From positions 1-32,494 of the forward strand of contig NZ_MNBL01000164.1 of assembly GCF_001879695.1 (NCBI RefSeq): a DNA stretch of 32,494 nucleotides, in the 5' to 3' direction. Positions 1 through 7,180 of this stretch are shown piece after piece (within the stretch, counting starts at the first letter, position 1; every line of letters starts with the position of its first letter). This DNA comes from Nioella sediminis. Lineage in GTDB: Bacteria; Pseudomonadota; Alphaproteobacteria; Rhodobacterales; Rhodobacteraceae. The notes beneath the pieces are model-generated. The model saw nothing but the letters and a program-made list of their open reading frames with translations, was not told where the DNA came from and did no database searches. The translations under genes were made by a program, and so were the position numbers.

Positions 1-36
1 AAACCCGGCCCCGCAAGACAGCAAGGACGTTGGCAG

Positions 37-507
37 ATGCGCCTCACCCTCCTCTCCGCGCTTTTCTGGTTTGCGCTCGACCAGATCAGTAAGTGGTATG
101 TCCTGTACCGGATGGATCTGCTGACCGTCGGTCACATGGAAATCCTGCCGCCCTATCTGAACTTTCACATGGGCTGGAACACAGGCATCAATTTCGGCCT
201 GCTGGCCAATGACGCCAATGCCACCCGCTGGCTGCTGGTTGCCCTGGCCTTCGTCATTTCGGCCTGGATCCTCTGGTGGTCGCGCCGGATGCAGAAGCGC
301 ATCTCGATGCTGTCGGCCGGCGCGATTGTCGGCGGGGCCATTGCAAACGCCTTCGACAGGGTCATCTATGGCGCGGTTGCGGACTTCCTGAACACCTCCT
401 GTTGTGGCTTCCAGAACCCGTATGCGTTCAACATTGCCGATATCGGCGTCTTCGTCGGCGCCTTTGGCTTGCTGATCTTTGCCGATACGAAGAATATGAC
501 CCCGTGA
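37..507 (+). CDS. lspA: Lipoprotein signal peptidase (signal peptidase II)
   Basis: Inner-membrane aspartyl protease that removes the signal peptide from diacylglyceryl-modified prolipoproteins; the next gene encodes a lipoprotein and so a plausible substrate. The 156 residues fit the family length. The four-helix layout is visible, with an early WNTGINFGLL segment matching the conserved N-x-G-x-x-F region. The two catalytic aspartates are D116 (in AVADFLN) and D135 (in FNIADIGV). An AAGGA ribosome-binding site lies about nine bases before the ATG. The first 36 bases of the window hold no identifiable gene end; lspA often follows ileS, but that cannot be seen here. Confidence 0.96.
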   Translation: MRLTLLSALFWFALDQISKWYVLYRMDLLTVGHMEILPPYLNFHMGWNTGINFGLLANDANATRWLLVALAFVISAWILWWSRRMQKRISMLSAGAIVGGAIANAFDRVIYGAVADFLNTSCCGFQNPYAFNIADIGVFVGAFGLLIFADTKNMTP

Positions 508-551
508 CGGCGGCGAAAACATGCGCTAAACCGTCCGAGAGGAGAGACTGA

Positions 552-1076
552 ATGAGCAGGCTTCGCACGGCAATCGGCTTGGGACTGGTGCTTTTGGCAC
601 TTGCGGCATGTGGTCGAAACGACCCGCGCCTGTTGAACCTGCGCGCGGACGGCGAAGGCCCCGATGAATTCGGCATCCTTCCGACGCGGCCTCTGCAAGT
701 GCCGGACGATCTGCAAAGCCTGCCTGCCCCGTCCCCCGGTGGCATCAACCGCGCCGATCCCGACCCAGAGGCCGATGTCGCCGCCGCGCTTGGTGGCAAT
801 ATCGACCGCGCCGGGGCTGGCAGTCAGGGCATGATCAGCTATGTCACCCGCTTCGGCGTAGGGCGCGATATCCGCGATACGCTGGCCGCCGAGGATCTGG
901 AATTCCGCCGCCGCAATGACGGGCGCATTCTGGAACGCATCGCCGCCGTGAACGTCTATCACCGCGCCTATCGAGAAATGTCGCTTGACCGCTACGCGGA
1001 ACTGGAACGCATGCGCGCCGCCGGCATCCGCACCCCGGCCGCCCCGCCCGAGGAAATCGGCAATATCGAAGACTGA
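552..1076 (+). CDS. DUF3035 / BamF-like outer-membrane lipoprotein
   Basis: Small lipoprotein of 174 aa with a signal peptide and lipobox LALAACG, lipidated Cys at residue 20. The segment after the Cys (NDPRLLNLRADGEGPDEF, then a P-rich stretch LPTRPLQVPDDL) matches my recollection of the alphaproteobacterial DUF3035 family. One member of that family, BamF of Caulobacter, belongs to the beta-barrel assembly machinery. The mature protein would sit in the inner leaflet of the outer membrane. It starts 44 bp after lspA with a GAGAGGAGAG ribosome-binding site, so co-transcription is likely. In related genomes this gene usually leads directly into the M16 pair; here about 2.8 kb intervenes. Family assignment is fairly safe; the Bam role is by homology only. 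Confidence 0.85.
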   Translation: MSRLRTAIGLGLVLLALAACGRNDPRLLNLRADGEGPDEFGILPTRPLQVPDDLQSLPAPSPGGINRADPDPEADVAAALGGNIDRAGAGSQGMISYVTRFGVGRDIRDTLAAEDLEFRRRNDGRILERIAAVNVYHRAYREMSLDRYAELERMRAAGIRTPAAPPEEIGNIED

Positions 1077-1233
1077 GTCCCAGTGAGATCTGGCTTTCTT
1101 GAAGTGTGATGTGAGCAGCAGACTGATGCCACTCATTACTCTGAGTTCGTCTTTTTTTGACCGAGCAGCTGCAATGGCGAAGTCCTTCGCAGGTCAGCTT
1201 TTTAGGCACCCGGTTACTTGAACTGGTCACCAT

Positions 1234-1253
1234 CAGCAAAAAAACCTTTGCTG
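1234..1253. other. Hairpin in the intergenic region before the Hint genes
   Basis: CAGCAAA (1234-1240) and TTTGCTG (1247-1253) form a perfect 7-bp stem with a 6-base loop. A second small hairpin, GCGAAG/CTTCGC, lies at 1177-1190. Neither is followed by a T-tract on the + strand, so neither is a convincing intrinsic terminator. The whole 1077-1349 interval looks more AT-rich than its neighbours and encodes nothing I recognise. Confidence 0.35.
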
Positions 1254-1349
1254 GCCAAACGTTTCAAACTACCCTCTCGCGCATTGTGACGACCGACCGG
1301 AGCGCCTGCGAAAGAAGCCGCTACCGAGTGATCATTGGGGGAAAAAGAA

Positions 1350-2504
1350 ATGCCACTAAACGCCGGGGATATTGGGTTTGTTGAAGTCTCGATGACGTCA
1401 AGCTTCACCGATCAAAACTTCAAGATTGTCGTTTTGCAGGATGTATCAGCTGGCGAGTCGATAAGCTTCACTGACAACGGGGTCAACAATGGCGGCTTTA
1501 GCACATTGGAGGGCGTGCTGAACTGGACAAACGATACCGGCGGCACCATCGCGGCCGGAACGGTTATCGAGTTCTCCACGCCCAGCGGGTCCGGCGGGTG
1601 GAGCGCCTCTCAAGGAAGTCTCGTAGAAAATGGAGTTTTCGACATCGGGACCGGCTCAGACGATCAGATCCTGGCTCAGAGCGGCGGAAGCCCAATCGCT
1701 CAGTTCCACTCACAATCGGCATTCTCAATTAATCTCATTGGCAATAGCACGATCAACACCGAACTCGGCTCCGGGCTTACCGAGGGCACAAACGCAATTG
1801 CCGCCAATACAGGGGCACATCTGGCGTCCTACACGGGACCGACATCGCTGACGGATCCCGCGACCTGGGCAGCGCGTTTGAATGACCCGAGCAACTGGAC
1901 ACAGAACACGACTTTCGGCTCTTCAACAATCAGTGTCACCTGCTTCCTGGAAGGAACACTGATTCTGACGGACACGGGAGATGTGGCTGTCGAAACATTG
2001 TCCATCGGAGACACCGTGATCACGGCAGAAGGCGCGCCGGCTTCCGTGAAATGGATCGGGCGCCAAACCGTTATTACCTCCTTCGGCCCCGCCGAGCGTC
2101 TGATGCCGGTGCGGATCAGCGCGGGCGCACTTGGTAACGGCCTGCCGCACACCGACCTTACCGTCACCGCCGATCATGGAATGCTTGTGGATGGGGTCAT
2201 TTGCCACGCCGGGGCGCTTGTGAACGATACGACGATCACCCACGTGCCGCTCTCCGAGATGGGACAGACCTATACCGTCTACCATATCGAAACCGAGGAA
2301 CACGAGATCATCCTCGCCAACGGCGCCCCCGCCGAAACCTTCATCGACAACGTCTCCCGCCGGGTCTTCGACAACTATGCCGAGTTCGAAACGCTTTACG
2401 GCGACGTGCCCGAGATGGAGGAGTTGCCCTTTCCGCGTGCGATGAGTGCAAGGCAGGTGCCAGAGCGCTTGCGCAAGAAGCTTTCGTGCTTGATCGCAGT
2501 CTGA
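1350..2504 (+). CDS. Hint-domain (Hedgehog/intein-like) protein, copy 1
   Basis: About 384 aa in two parts. Residues 1-195 are a beta-rich, Gly/Ser/Thr-rich domain starting AGDIGFVEVS with a motif SFTDNGVNNGG. This resembles repeat-like extracellular domains (FTDN-type) of secreted bacterial proteins. From Cys198 (CFLEGT) to the C-terminus is a Hint_2-type domain: an N-terminal catalytic Cys, VETLSIGDTVITAEG, WIGRQTV, a TADHGMLV histidine motif and ILANGAPAETFIDN. Hint domains perform an N-S acyl shift that can cleave the polypeptide before the Cys. No C-terminal extein follows, so splicing is not expected. The ATG at 1350 is preferred to the upstream TTG at 1335 because GGGGGAAAAAG sits just before it. 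No Sec signal peptide is visible, so export (possibly type I) is unproven. Confidence 0.82.
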   Translation: MPLNAGDIGFVEVSMTSSFTDQNFKIVVLQDVSAGESISFTDNGVNNGGFSTLEGVLNWTNDTGGTIAAGTVIEFSTPSGSGGWSASQGSLVENGVFDIGTGSDDQILAQSGGSPIAQFHSQSAFSINLIGNSTINTELGSGLTEGTNAIAANTGAHLASYTGPTSLTDPATWAARLNDPSNWTQNTTFGSSTISVTCFLEGTLILTDTGDVAVETLSIGDTVITAEGAPASVKWIGRQTVITSFGPAERLMPVRISAGALGNGLPHTDLTVTADHGMLVDGVICHAGALVNDTTITHVPLSEMGQTYTVYHIETEEHEIILANGAPAETFIDNVSRRVFDNYAEFETLYGDVPEMEELPFPRAMSARQVPERLRKKLSCLIAV

Positions 2505-2588
2505 TTGCAAGGCAAGGTTGCAGGGCTTCGCTACTTAGGCCCCTCTGGAGGGTCTATCTGGCAACGCCACAAACACTGGGCAGACTCG

Positions 2589-2605
2589 CGATACTGCAAG
2601 TATCG
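2589..2605. other. Perfect 7-bp hairpin between the two Hint genes
   Basis: CGATACT-GCA-AGTATCG is a perfect inverted repeat with a 3-base loop in the 234-bp gap between the tandem Hint genes. No T-run follows on either strand, so it is not a standard terminator. It could be an operator or an RNA hairpin, or mean nothing. Confidence 0.35.
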
Positions 2606-2738
2606 TCGACAAGACTGCATCAGAGAAAAAAGCAGCGCGCGTGGCATCTGATAGGTCCCGTTATGCAAGCGCTCCGCAAAATCCGGGAAAGATCCACAAT
2701 TTGATGGCCTTGCCCGCAAGCCATAGAGAGATAGACAG

Positions 2739-3689
2739 ATGGGAACTTATACAATCAATTCATGGTGCTACTACAGTGAAAGTACCGACATTCCCACCGG
2801 AAACCAATTCTGGAACAGGCAGGCGCTGTCAGGCAACAATCCCGGATATACGCCTGCCAGCTACACCGAAGATGCAGCGGTCGATAATAATCTCTCACCC
2901 GGTGAAGTGCTTGATCCCGATTATTCCGGTTCAGGCGCAACCTATCTGGGAACGGTCACCTATAACGGTCGTGAATTCCTCGTGTTCGAGGATGAATTTG
3001 GCCAGTTGCTCGGCTCTTCAGAAGCAGGGGTCGCCCATGCGGATTTCCCGCCGGCGGTGGACTTCGATGGCAATTATACTGCCGGTGACTCTACGGACGA
3101 TATCGCCTCGACCGTCACGCCGATCTGCTTCCTCGCGGGAACGAACATCGCGTCACCCAAGGGTCAGGTCGCGGTGGAAAATCTAAAGAGTGGGGATGTG
3201 GTCCTGACTGCCGAAGGTGGTGAGGTGCAGGTCAAATGGATCGGTCGGCAAACCGTTTCCACCCGCTTCGGTCCTGCCGAGCGCCTGATGCCGGTGCGGT
3301 TTGCTGCCGGGTCTTTGGGAGAAGGCCTGCCCCACACAAATCTAACCGTCACCGCCGACCACGGGATGCTGGTGGATAGGGTCATTTGCCACGCTGGCGC
3401 ATTGGTCAACGGCAGCACGATCACCCGCGTTCCGGTCTCGGAAATGGGCGAAAGCTATACCGTCTACCATATCGAGACCGAGGAACACGAGATCATCCTC
3501 GCAAACGGTGCCCCCGCCGAGACCTTCATCGACAACGTCTCCCGCCGGGTCTTCGACAATTATGCCGAGTTCGAAACGCTTTACGGCGACGTGCCCGAGA
3601 TGGAGGAGTTGCCCTATCCCCGCGCGATGAGCGCAAGGCAGGTTCCCGCCCACATTGCAAACAGGCTCGCCAAACGTCAGGTGGCCTGA
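2739..3689 (+). CDS. Hint-domain (Hedgehog/intein-like) protein, copy 2
   Basis: 316 aa. Residues 1-128 form an N-terminal domain unrelated by eye to that of copy 1: Tyr/Asn/Gly-rich, beginning MGTYTINSWCYYSES, acidic, with a GREFLVFEDEFG segment. I do not recognise it. From Cys130 (CFLAGT) the Hint_2-type domain follows, with GDVVLTAEG, WIGRQTV, TADHGMLV and ILANGAPAETFIDN, and is collinear with copy 1. The last roughly 65 residues (from TVYHIETEEHE) are almost identical to copy 1, and the DNA there is nearly identical too. The start is the ATG at 2739 with GAGAG upstream. A strong terminator follows at 3715. Function is unknown; autocleavage before Cys130 is the expected biochemical property. 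Confidence 0.82.
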   Translation: MGTYTINSWCYYSESTDIPTGNQFWNRQALSGNNPGYTPASYTEDAAVDNNLSPGEVLDPDYSGSGATYLGTVTYNGREFLVFEDEFGQLLGSSEAGVAHADFPPAVDFDGNYTAGDSTDDIASTVTPICFLAGTNIASPKGQVAVENLKSGDVVLTAEGGEVQVKWIGRQTVSTRFGPAERLMPVRFAAGSLGEGLPHTNLTVTADHGMLVDRVICHAGALVNGSTITRVPVSEMGESYTVYHIETEEHEIILANGAPAETFIDNVSRRVFDNYAEFETLYGDVPEMEELPYPRAMSARQVPAHIANRLAKRQVA

Positions 3690-3714
3690 CCCTCTGCCCG
3701 CTTTCCCTGCATCC

Positions 3715-3746
3715 GGCGCAGACCCAACCGGTCTGCGCCATTTTTC
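3715..3746 (+). terminator. Rho-independent terminator after the Hint pair
   Basis: GGCGCAGACC (3715-3724) and GGTCTGCGCC (3730-3739) form a perfect 10-bp GC-rich stem with a 5-base loop, followed by ATTTTTC. This is a textbook intrinsic terminator on the + strand, 26 bp after the stop of the second Hint gene. It separates Hint transcription from the downstream M16 genes. Confidence 0.93.
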
Positions 3747-3881
3747 TTGCTCTGCCCCCAGGCAGGAGTGCCGGGACACGCCCTTCATCGCTCACATCCC
3801 CGTCACCACGCTTGATGCTGCGGCGAAACCCCGTATCTCTTGTGGGGCTCGATCGCTTTTATCTGCCGAAGAGGTTTCTGA

Positions 3882-5210
3882 ATGTTCCGATACATGCTGG
3901 CCGCGTGCATGGCCCTTATGCCGTTTCTCCCGTCCGGGGCACAGGCCACAGAGGTCTCGGAATTCACCCTCGACAACGGGCTGCATGCCGTCGTCATCGA
4001 AGACCATCGCGCGCCGGTCGTGGTCCATATGTTGTGGTATCGCGTGGGCGCAGCGGATGAGCCGCCGGGCCGCTCCGGCATTGCGCATTTCCTCGAACAC
4101 CTGATGTTCAAGGCCACCGAGACGCTGGAAAGCGGCGAGTTTTCCGACATTGTCGAGGCCAATGGCGGGTCCGACAATGCCTTCACCAGTTGGGATTATA
4201 CCGGCTATTATCAGCGCGTCGCCTCTGACCGGCTCGGGCTGATGATGCAGATGGAAGCCGACCGGATGCGCAACCTGCTGCTGACGGACGAGGATATCAC
4301 CACCGAACGCAGCGTGATCCTTGAGGAACGCGCACAGCGCACCGATTCCAGTGCGGGCGCGCTTTTCAATGAACAGATGCGGGCGTCGCTCTATCTCGCG
4401 CATCCCTATCGCATCCCCATCGGCGGCTGGCGGCACGAGATCGAGAGCCTTGGCCGCGAGGACGTGTTTTCCTTCTATCACGACTACTATTCCCCCGATA
4501 ACGCGATCCTGATCGTGGCGGGCGACGTCACGCCAGAAGAGGTGCGCGCGCTGGCCGAGGAACATTACGGCCCGCTGGAGCCATCGGGTGTGGAACCGCG
4601 CGAACGCCCCCATGACCCGCCTCAGATCGCCGACCGCCGCGTCTATTACGAAGACCCGCGCGTGTCCGACCCTTACGTGGTGCGCAGCTACATCGCGCCC
4701 GAACGCGACCCCGGCGATCAGCGCATGGCCGCCGCCCTGACGCTCTTGTCCAACGTGCTGGCAGGGTCCGGTGCCACCGCCGTGCTGCCCCGTGTCTTGC
4801 AGGTAGAGGAGGCCCGGTCGCTTTATGCCGCTGCCAGCTATTCCGGCACCAATCTGGATGACACGGTCTTTTCGGTGTTCAACGTGCCAGTGCCCGGCGT
4901 GTCGCTGGAAGAGGCCGAAGCCGATCTGGATCGCGTCATCGCCCAGTTCCTCGAAGACGGGATCGACCCCGAACAGTTCGCCCGTATCCAGTTCCAGTGG
5001 GAAGCCGAGATGATCTATGCGCAGGACGATGTGGGCGATCTGGCGCGCATGTACGGTGTTGGCCTGACCTCTGGCCTGACCGTTCAGGACATTCAGGACT
5101 GGCCCGATGTCATCGCCTCGATCACGCCCGAAGAAGTGATGGAGGCCGCAAGGATGATCTTCACGGAAACCACCTCGGTCACCGGTTACCTGACCGCCCC
5201 CGGCCTGTGA
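3882..5210 (+). CDS. M16 family zinc peptidase, catalytic partner
   Basis: 442 aa with a cleavable signal peptide (MFRYMLAACMALMPF...GAQA), so periplasmic. The inverted zinc motif is HFLEH at residues 69-73. The third metal ligand is a Glu in VILEE (residues 148-149), giving the HxxEH-x(74-75)-E spacing of pitrilysin/processing-peptidase-like enzymes. A later SDPYVVRSYIAP segment and the C-terminal inactive-domain fold fit the usual two-domain subunit of about 440 residues. It lies 11 bp before a second M16 gene that lacks the zinc motif, so the two products should form the active heterodimer. Substrates are unknown. Start ATG with GAGG about 8 bases upstream. Confidence 0.93.
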   Translation: MFRYMLAACMALMPFLPSGAQATEVSEFTLDNGLHAVVIEDHRAPVVVHMLWYRVGAADEPPGRSGIAHFLEHLMFKATETLESGEFSDIVEANGGSDNAFTSWDYTGYYQRVASDRLGLMMQMEADRMRNLLLTDEDITTERSVILEERAQRTDSSAGALFNEQMRASLYLAHPYRIPIGGWRHEIESLGREDVFSFYHDYYSPDNAILIVAGDVTPEEVRALAEEHYGPLEPSGVEPRERPHDPPQIADRRVYYEDPRVSDPYVVRSYIAPERDPGDQRMAAALTLLSNVLAGSGATAVLPRVLQVEEARSLYAAASYSGTNLDDTVFSVFNVPVPGVSLEEAEADLDRVIAQFLEDGIDPEQFARIQFQWEAEMIYAQDDVGDLARMYGVGLTSGLTVQDIQDWPDVIASITPEEVMEAARMIFTETTSVTGYLTAPGL

Positions 5211-5221
5211 GGAGACAGCCC

Positions 5222-6535
5222 ATGTTCCGCATTCTTGCCTTCGTCGCCCTCACACTCGCCGCCACCCTGCCCGCCCGCGCTCAGGTCGATATTCAGGAGG
5301 TCACCTCGCCCGGTGGCCTTACGGCCTGGCTGGTCGAGGATCATTCCATTCCCTTCGTCGCAATCGACATCCTGTTCGAAGGCGGCACCTCGCTCGACGC
5401 GCCCGGCGCGCGGGGGGCAACCTATCTGATGACCGGCCTGCTGGAAGAAGGCGCCGCCGATATGGACAATGCCGAGTTCGCGGCCCGGTCCGAGGCGCTG
5501 GCGGCTTATTTCGGTTTCGATTCCTACCGGGACTCGATCAACATCACCGCCCGTATGCTGACCCAGAACCGGGACGAAGCCGTTGATCTGCTGCGCGCGG
5601 CGCTGGTGGACCCCAGTTTCGAACAATCCGCCATCGACCGTGTTCGCACACAGGTTCTGTCGATCATCGACAGCAATCAGAACGACCCGTCGGACCTCGC
5701 GTCCTCTGAACTCTATGCCCAGACTTTCGGGGATCATCCCTATGGGTCTGACCATGAGGGAACGGCCGAAAGCGTTCAGGCCCTGACCCGCGACGATCTG
5801 ATTGCCGCCCACCGGGGCGCGCTGGCCCGCGACCGGGTGCATGTCGGCGTGTCGGGCGACATCACGCCAGAGGAACTGGGCCTGTTGCTGGACCGCCTGC
5901 TTGGCGACCTGCCCGCAACCGGAGCCGAGATGCCCGGTGATGCGCCCTACAATCTGACCGGCGGCATCACCGTCATCGACTACCCGACGCCGCAATCCAC
6001 GGCCTTTTTCGGCCATGCCGGGATCGAACGGCATGACCCGGATTTCTTCGCCGCCTATGTGCTGAACCAGATTCTTGGCGGCGGCAATTTCCGGTCCCGC
6101 CTGATGCAGGAGGTGCGGGTGGAACGCGGCCTGACCTACGGCATTTCCACCTTCCTCGTGCTGTTCGATCACGGCCCGATGATGCTGGGGCAGTTCTCCT
6201 CCTCCAACGATCTGGTGGCCGAGGCCATCGACGTGCTGCATGATCAATGGGCCGATGTTGCCGCCAATGGGGTCACGGCAGAGGAACTGGAGGCCGCCCA
6301 GACCTATCTGACCGGCGCCTATCCCCTGAGATTCACCGGCAATGCAACGATTGCGGGCATCCTGTCAGGCATGCAGATCGACGAGATGCCCATTGATTAC
6401 ATCAACACCCGGAACGAACAGGTCATGGCCGTGACGCTGGAGGATATTTCCCGCACCGCCGCCCGCCTGATGGACCCGGAGGGGCTGCATGTGGTGGTGG
6501 TCGGGCAACCAGAGGGGCTTGAGACCGGGAATTGA
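5222..6535 (+). CDS. M16 family peptidase-like, non-catalytic partner
   Basis: 437 aa with signal peptide MFRILAFVALTLAATLPARA-Q. The zinc motif is absent: where HxxEH should be there is GARGATYLMTGLLEEG. It keeps the Gly-rich loop and the Arg/Tyr pair (GGGNFRSRL...ERGLTYGIST) used by the partner subunit to bind substrate C-terminal to the cleaved bond. This is normal for the second subunit of bacterial M16 heterodimers, so it is not a decayed gene. The ATG at 5222 with GAGGAGA upstream is chosen over an in-frame upstream start at 4997, which would add residues with no signal-peptide logic and overlap the first M16 gene. Co-transcribed with its partner. Confidence 0.93.
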   Translation: MFRILAFVALTLAATLPARAQVDIQEVTSPGGLTAWLVEDHSIPFVAIDILFEGGTSLDAPGARGATYLMTGLLEEGAADMDNAEFAARSEALAAYFGFDSYRDSINITARMLTQNRDEAVDLLRAALVDPSFEQSAIDRVRTQVLSIIDSNQNDPSDLASSELYAQTFGDHPYGSDHEGTAESVQALTRDDLIAAHRGALARDRVHVGVSGDITPEELGLLLDRLLGDLPATGAEMPGDAPYNLTGGITVIDYPTPQSTAFFGHAGIERHDPDFFAAYVLNQILGGGNFRSRLMQEVRVERGLTYGISTFLVLFDHGPMMLGQFSSSNDLVAEAIDVLHDQWADVAANGVTAEELEAAQTYLTGAYPLRFTGNATIAGILSGMQIDEMPIDYINTRNEQVMAVTLEDISRTAARLMDPEGLHVVVVGQPEGLETGN

Positions 6536-6595
6536 CCATAGGCCGCGACGGCAAGTGCGCTTCCCCGCCCCGATCGCCACGGCTATAGGCAGGCC

Positions 6596-6931
6596 ATGAC
6601 TGACACCCTGCCGCCGTGCCCCGCCTGTTCCTCTGCCTATACTTACCAGGTGGATGCGTTGCTCAACTGCCCGGAATGCGGCCATGAATGGGCCGCTGGT
6701 GAAGCGGAACAGGAGATCATCCGAGACAGCGTCGGCAATCCGCTGGCGGATGGGGACACCGTGACCGTGATCAAGGATCTCAAGCTCAAGGGCACGTCCA
6801 CGGTGGTCAAGGTCGGCACAAAGGTGCGCAACATCCGGCTGGTGGACGGCGATCACGACATCGACTGCAAGATCCCCGGCGTGGGCCAGATCGGGCTGAA
6901 GTCACAATTCGTCAAGCGGGTTGCGGACTAG
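6596..6931 (+). CDS. yjdM: Zinc-ribbon protein YjdM (PhnA family)
   Basis: 111 aa. The N-terminal zinc ribbon has Cys8, Cys11, Cys25 and Cys28 ([12 protein letters not shown]). The PhnA/YjdM domain follows, with [37 protein letters not shown] and a C-terminal KSQFVKRV. The family was once annotated as alkylphosphonate uptake or phosphonoacetate hydrolase, but no phosphonate genes are nearby and its true role is not established. The gene is 60 bp beyond the M16 pair on the same strand. Identity of the family is safe; its function is not. Confidence 0.93.
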   Translation: MTDTLPPCPACSSAYTYQVDALLNCPECGHEWAAGEAEQEIIRDSVGNPLADGDTVTVIKDLKLKGTSTVVKVGTKVRNIRLVDGDHDIDCKIPGVGQIGLKSQFVKRVAD

Positions 6932-7099
6932 GCAGCCCCGGCGGCGCAATGCAGGCGGTTTCTTCATGCATCCGGATCGTGCCAGCCTATTCCAACTGCC
7001 CATGACAGCGCAGGGGCGCAGCTTTGGCGCGCACGGGGAACCGCCCGGACCGGTGAATTCATCGGGTTTTGCAGGAACAGCAGTAAAAGCGTCAGAAAC

Positions 7100-7127
7100 A
7101 CGTCCAATGGATGCCATAATTGGACGT
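7100..7127. promoter_or_regulatory. Perfect 9-bp inverted repeat upstream of the M10 protease
   Basis: ACGTCCAAT (7100-7108) and ATTGGACGT (7119-7127) are exact reverse complements separated by 10 bp, so the half-sites lie about two helical turns apart, as for a dimeric regulator. The repeat ends 53 bp before the protease ATG. A 7-bp direct repeat AAGCCAT follows at about 7142-7155. The regulator is not identifiable from sequence; an RNA hairpin is the alternative. Confidence 0.55.
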
Positions 7128-7180
7128 CACCCTGTCCGCCCAAGCCATAAGCCATAATCTACCCAATCGAGTGATTCCAA

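Noticed and set aside
1-36. 3' end of an upstream gene such as ileS
   Set aside because: Only 36 bases are available; no recognisable residues or stop codon support it.
366-1136. Long - strand open frame opposite lspA and the BamF-like gene
   Set aside because: Antisense shadow of two clear genes in GC-rich DNA; composition is low in recognisable motifs and there is no ribosome-binding site logic.
1941-3689. Hint domains as inteins interrupting an enzyme
   Set aside because: No host enzyme sequence flanks them, there is no C-terminal extein, and the Hint domain ends the protein in both genes.
5222-6535. Second M16 gene as a pseudogene because it lacks HxxEH
   Set aside because: The Arg/Tyr pair and Gly-rich loop are intact, which is the normal state of the non-catalytic subunit of a bacterial M16 heterodimer.
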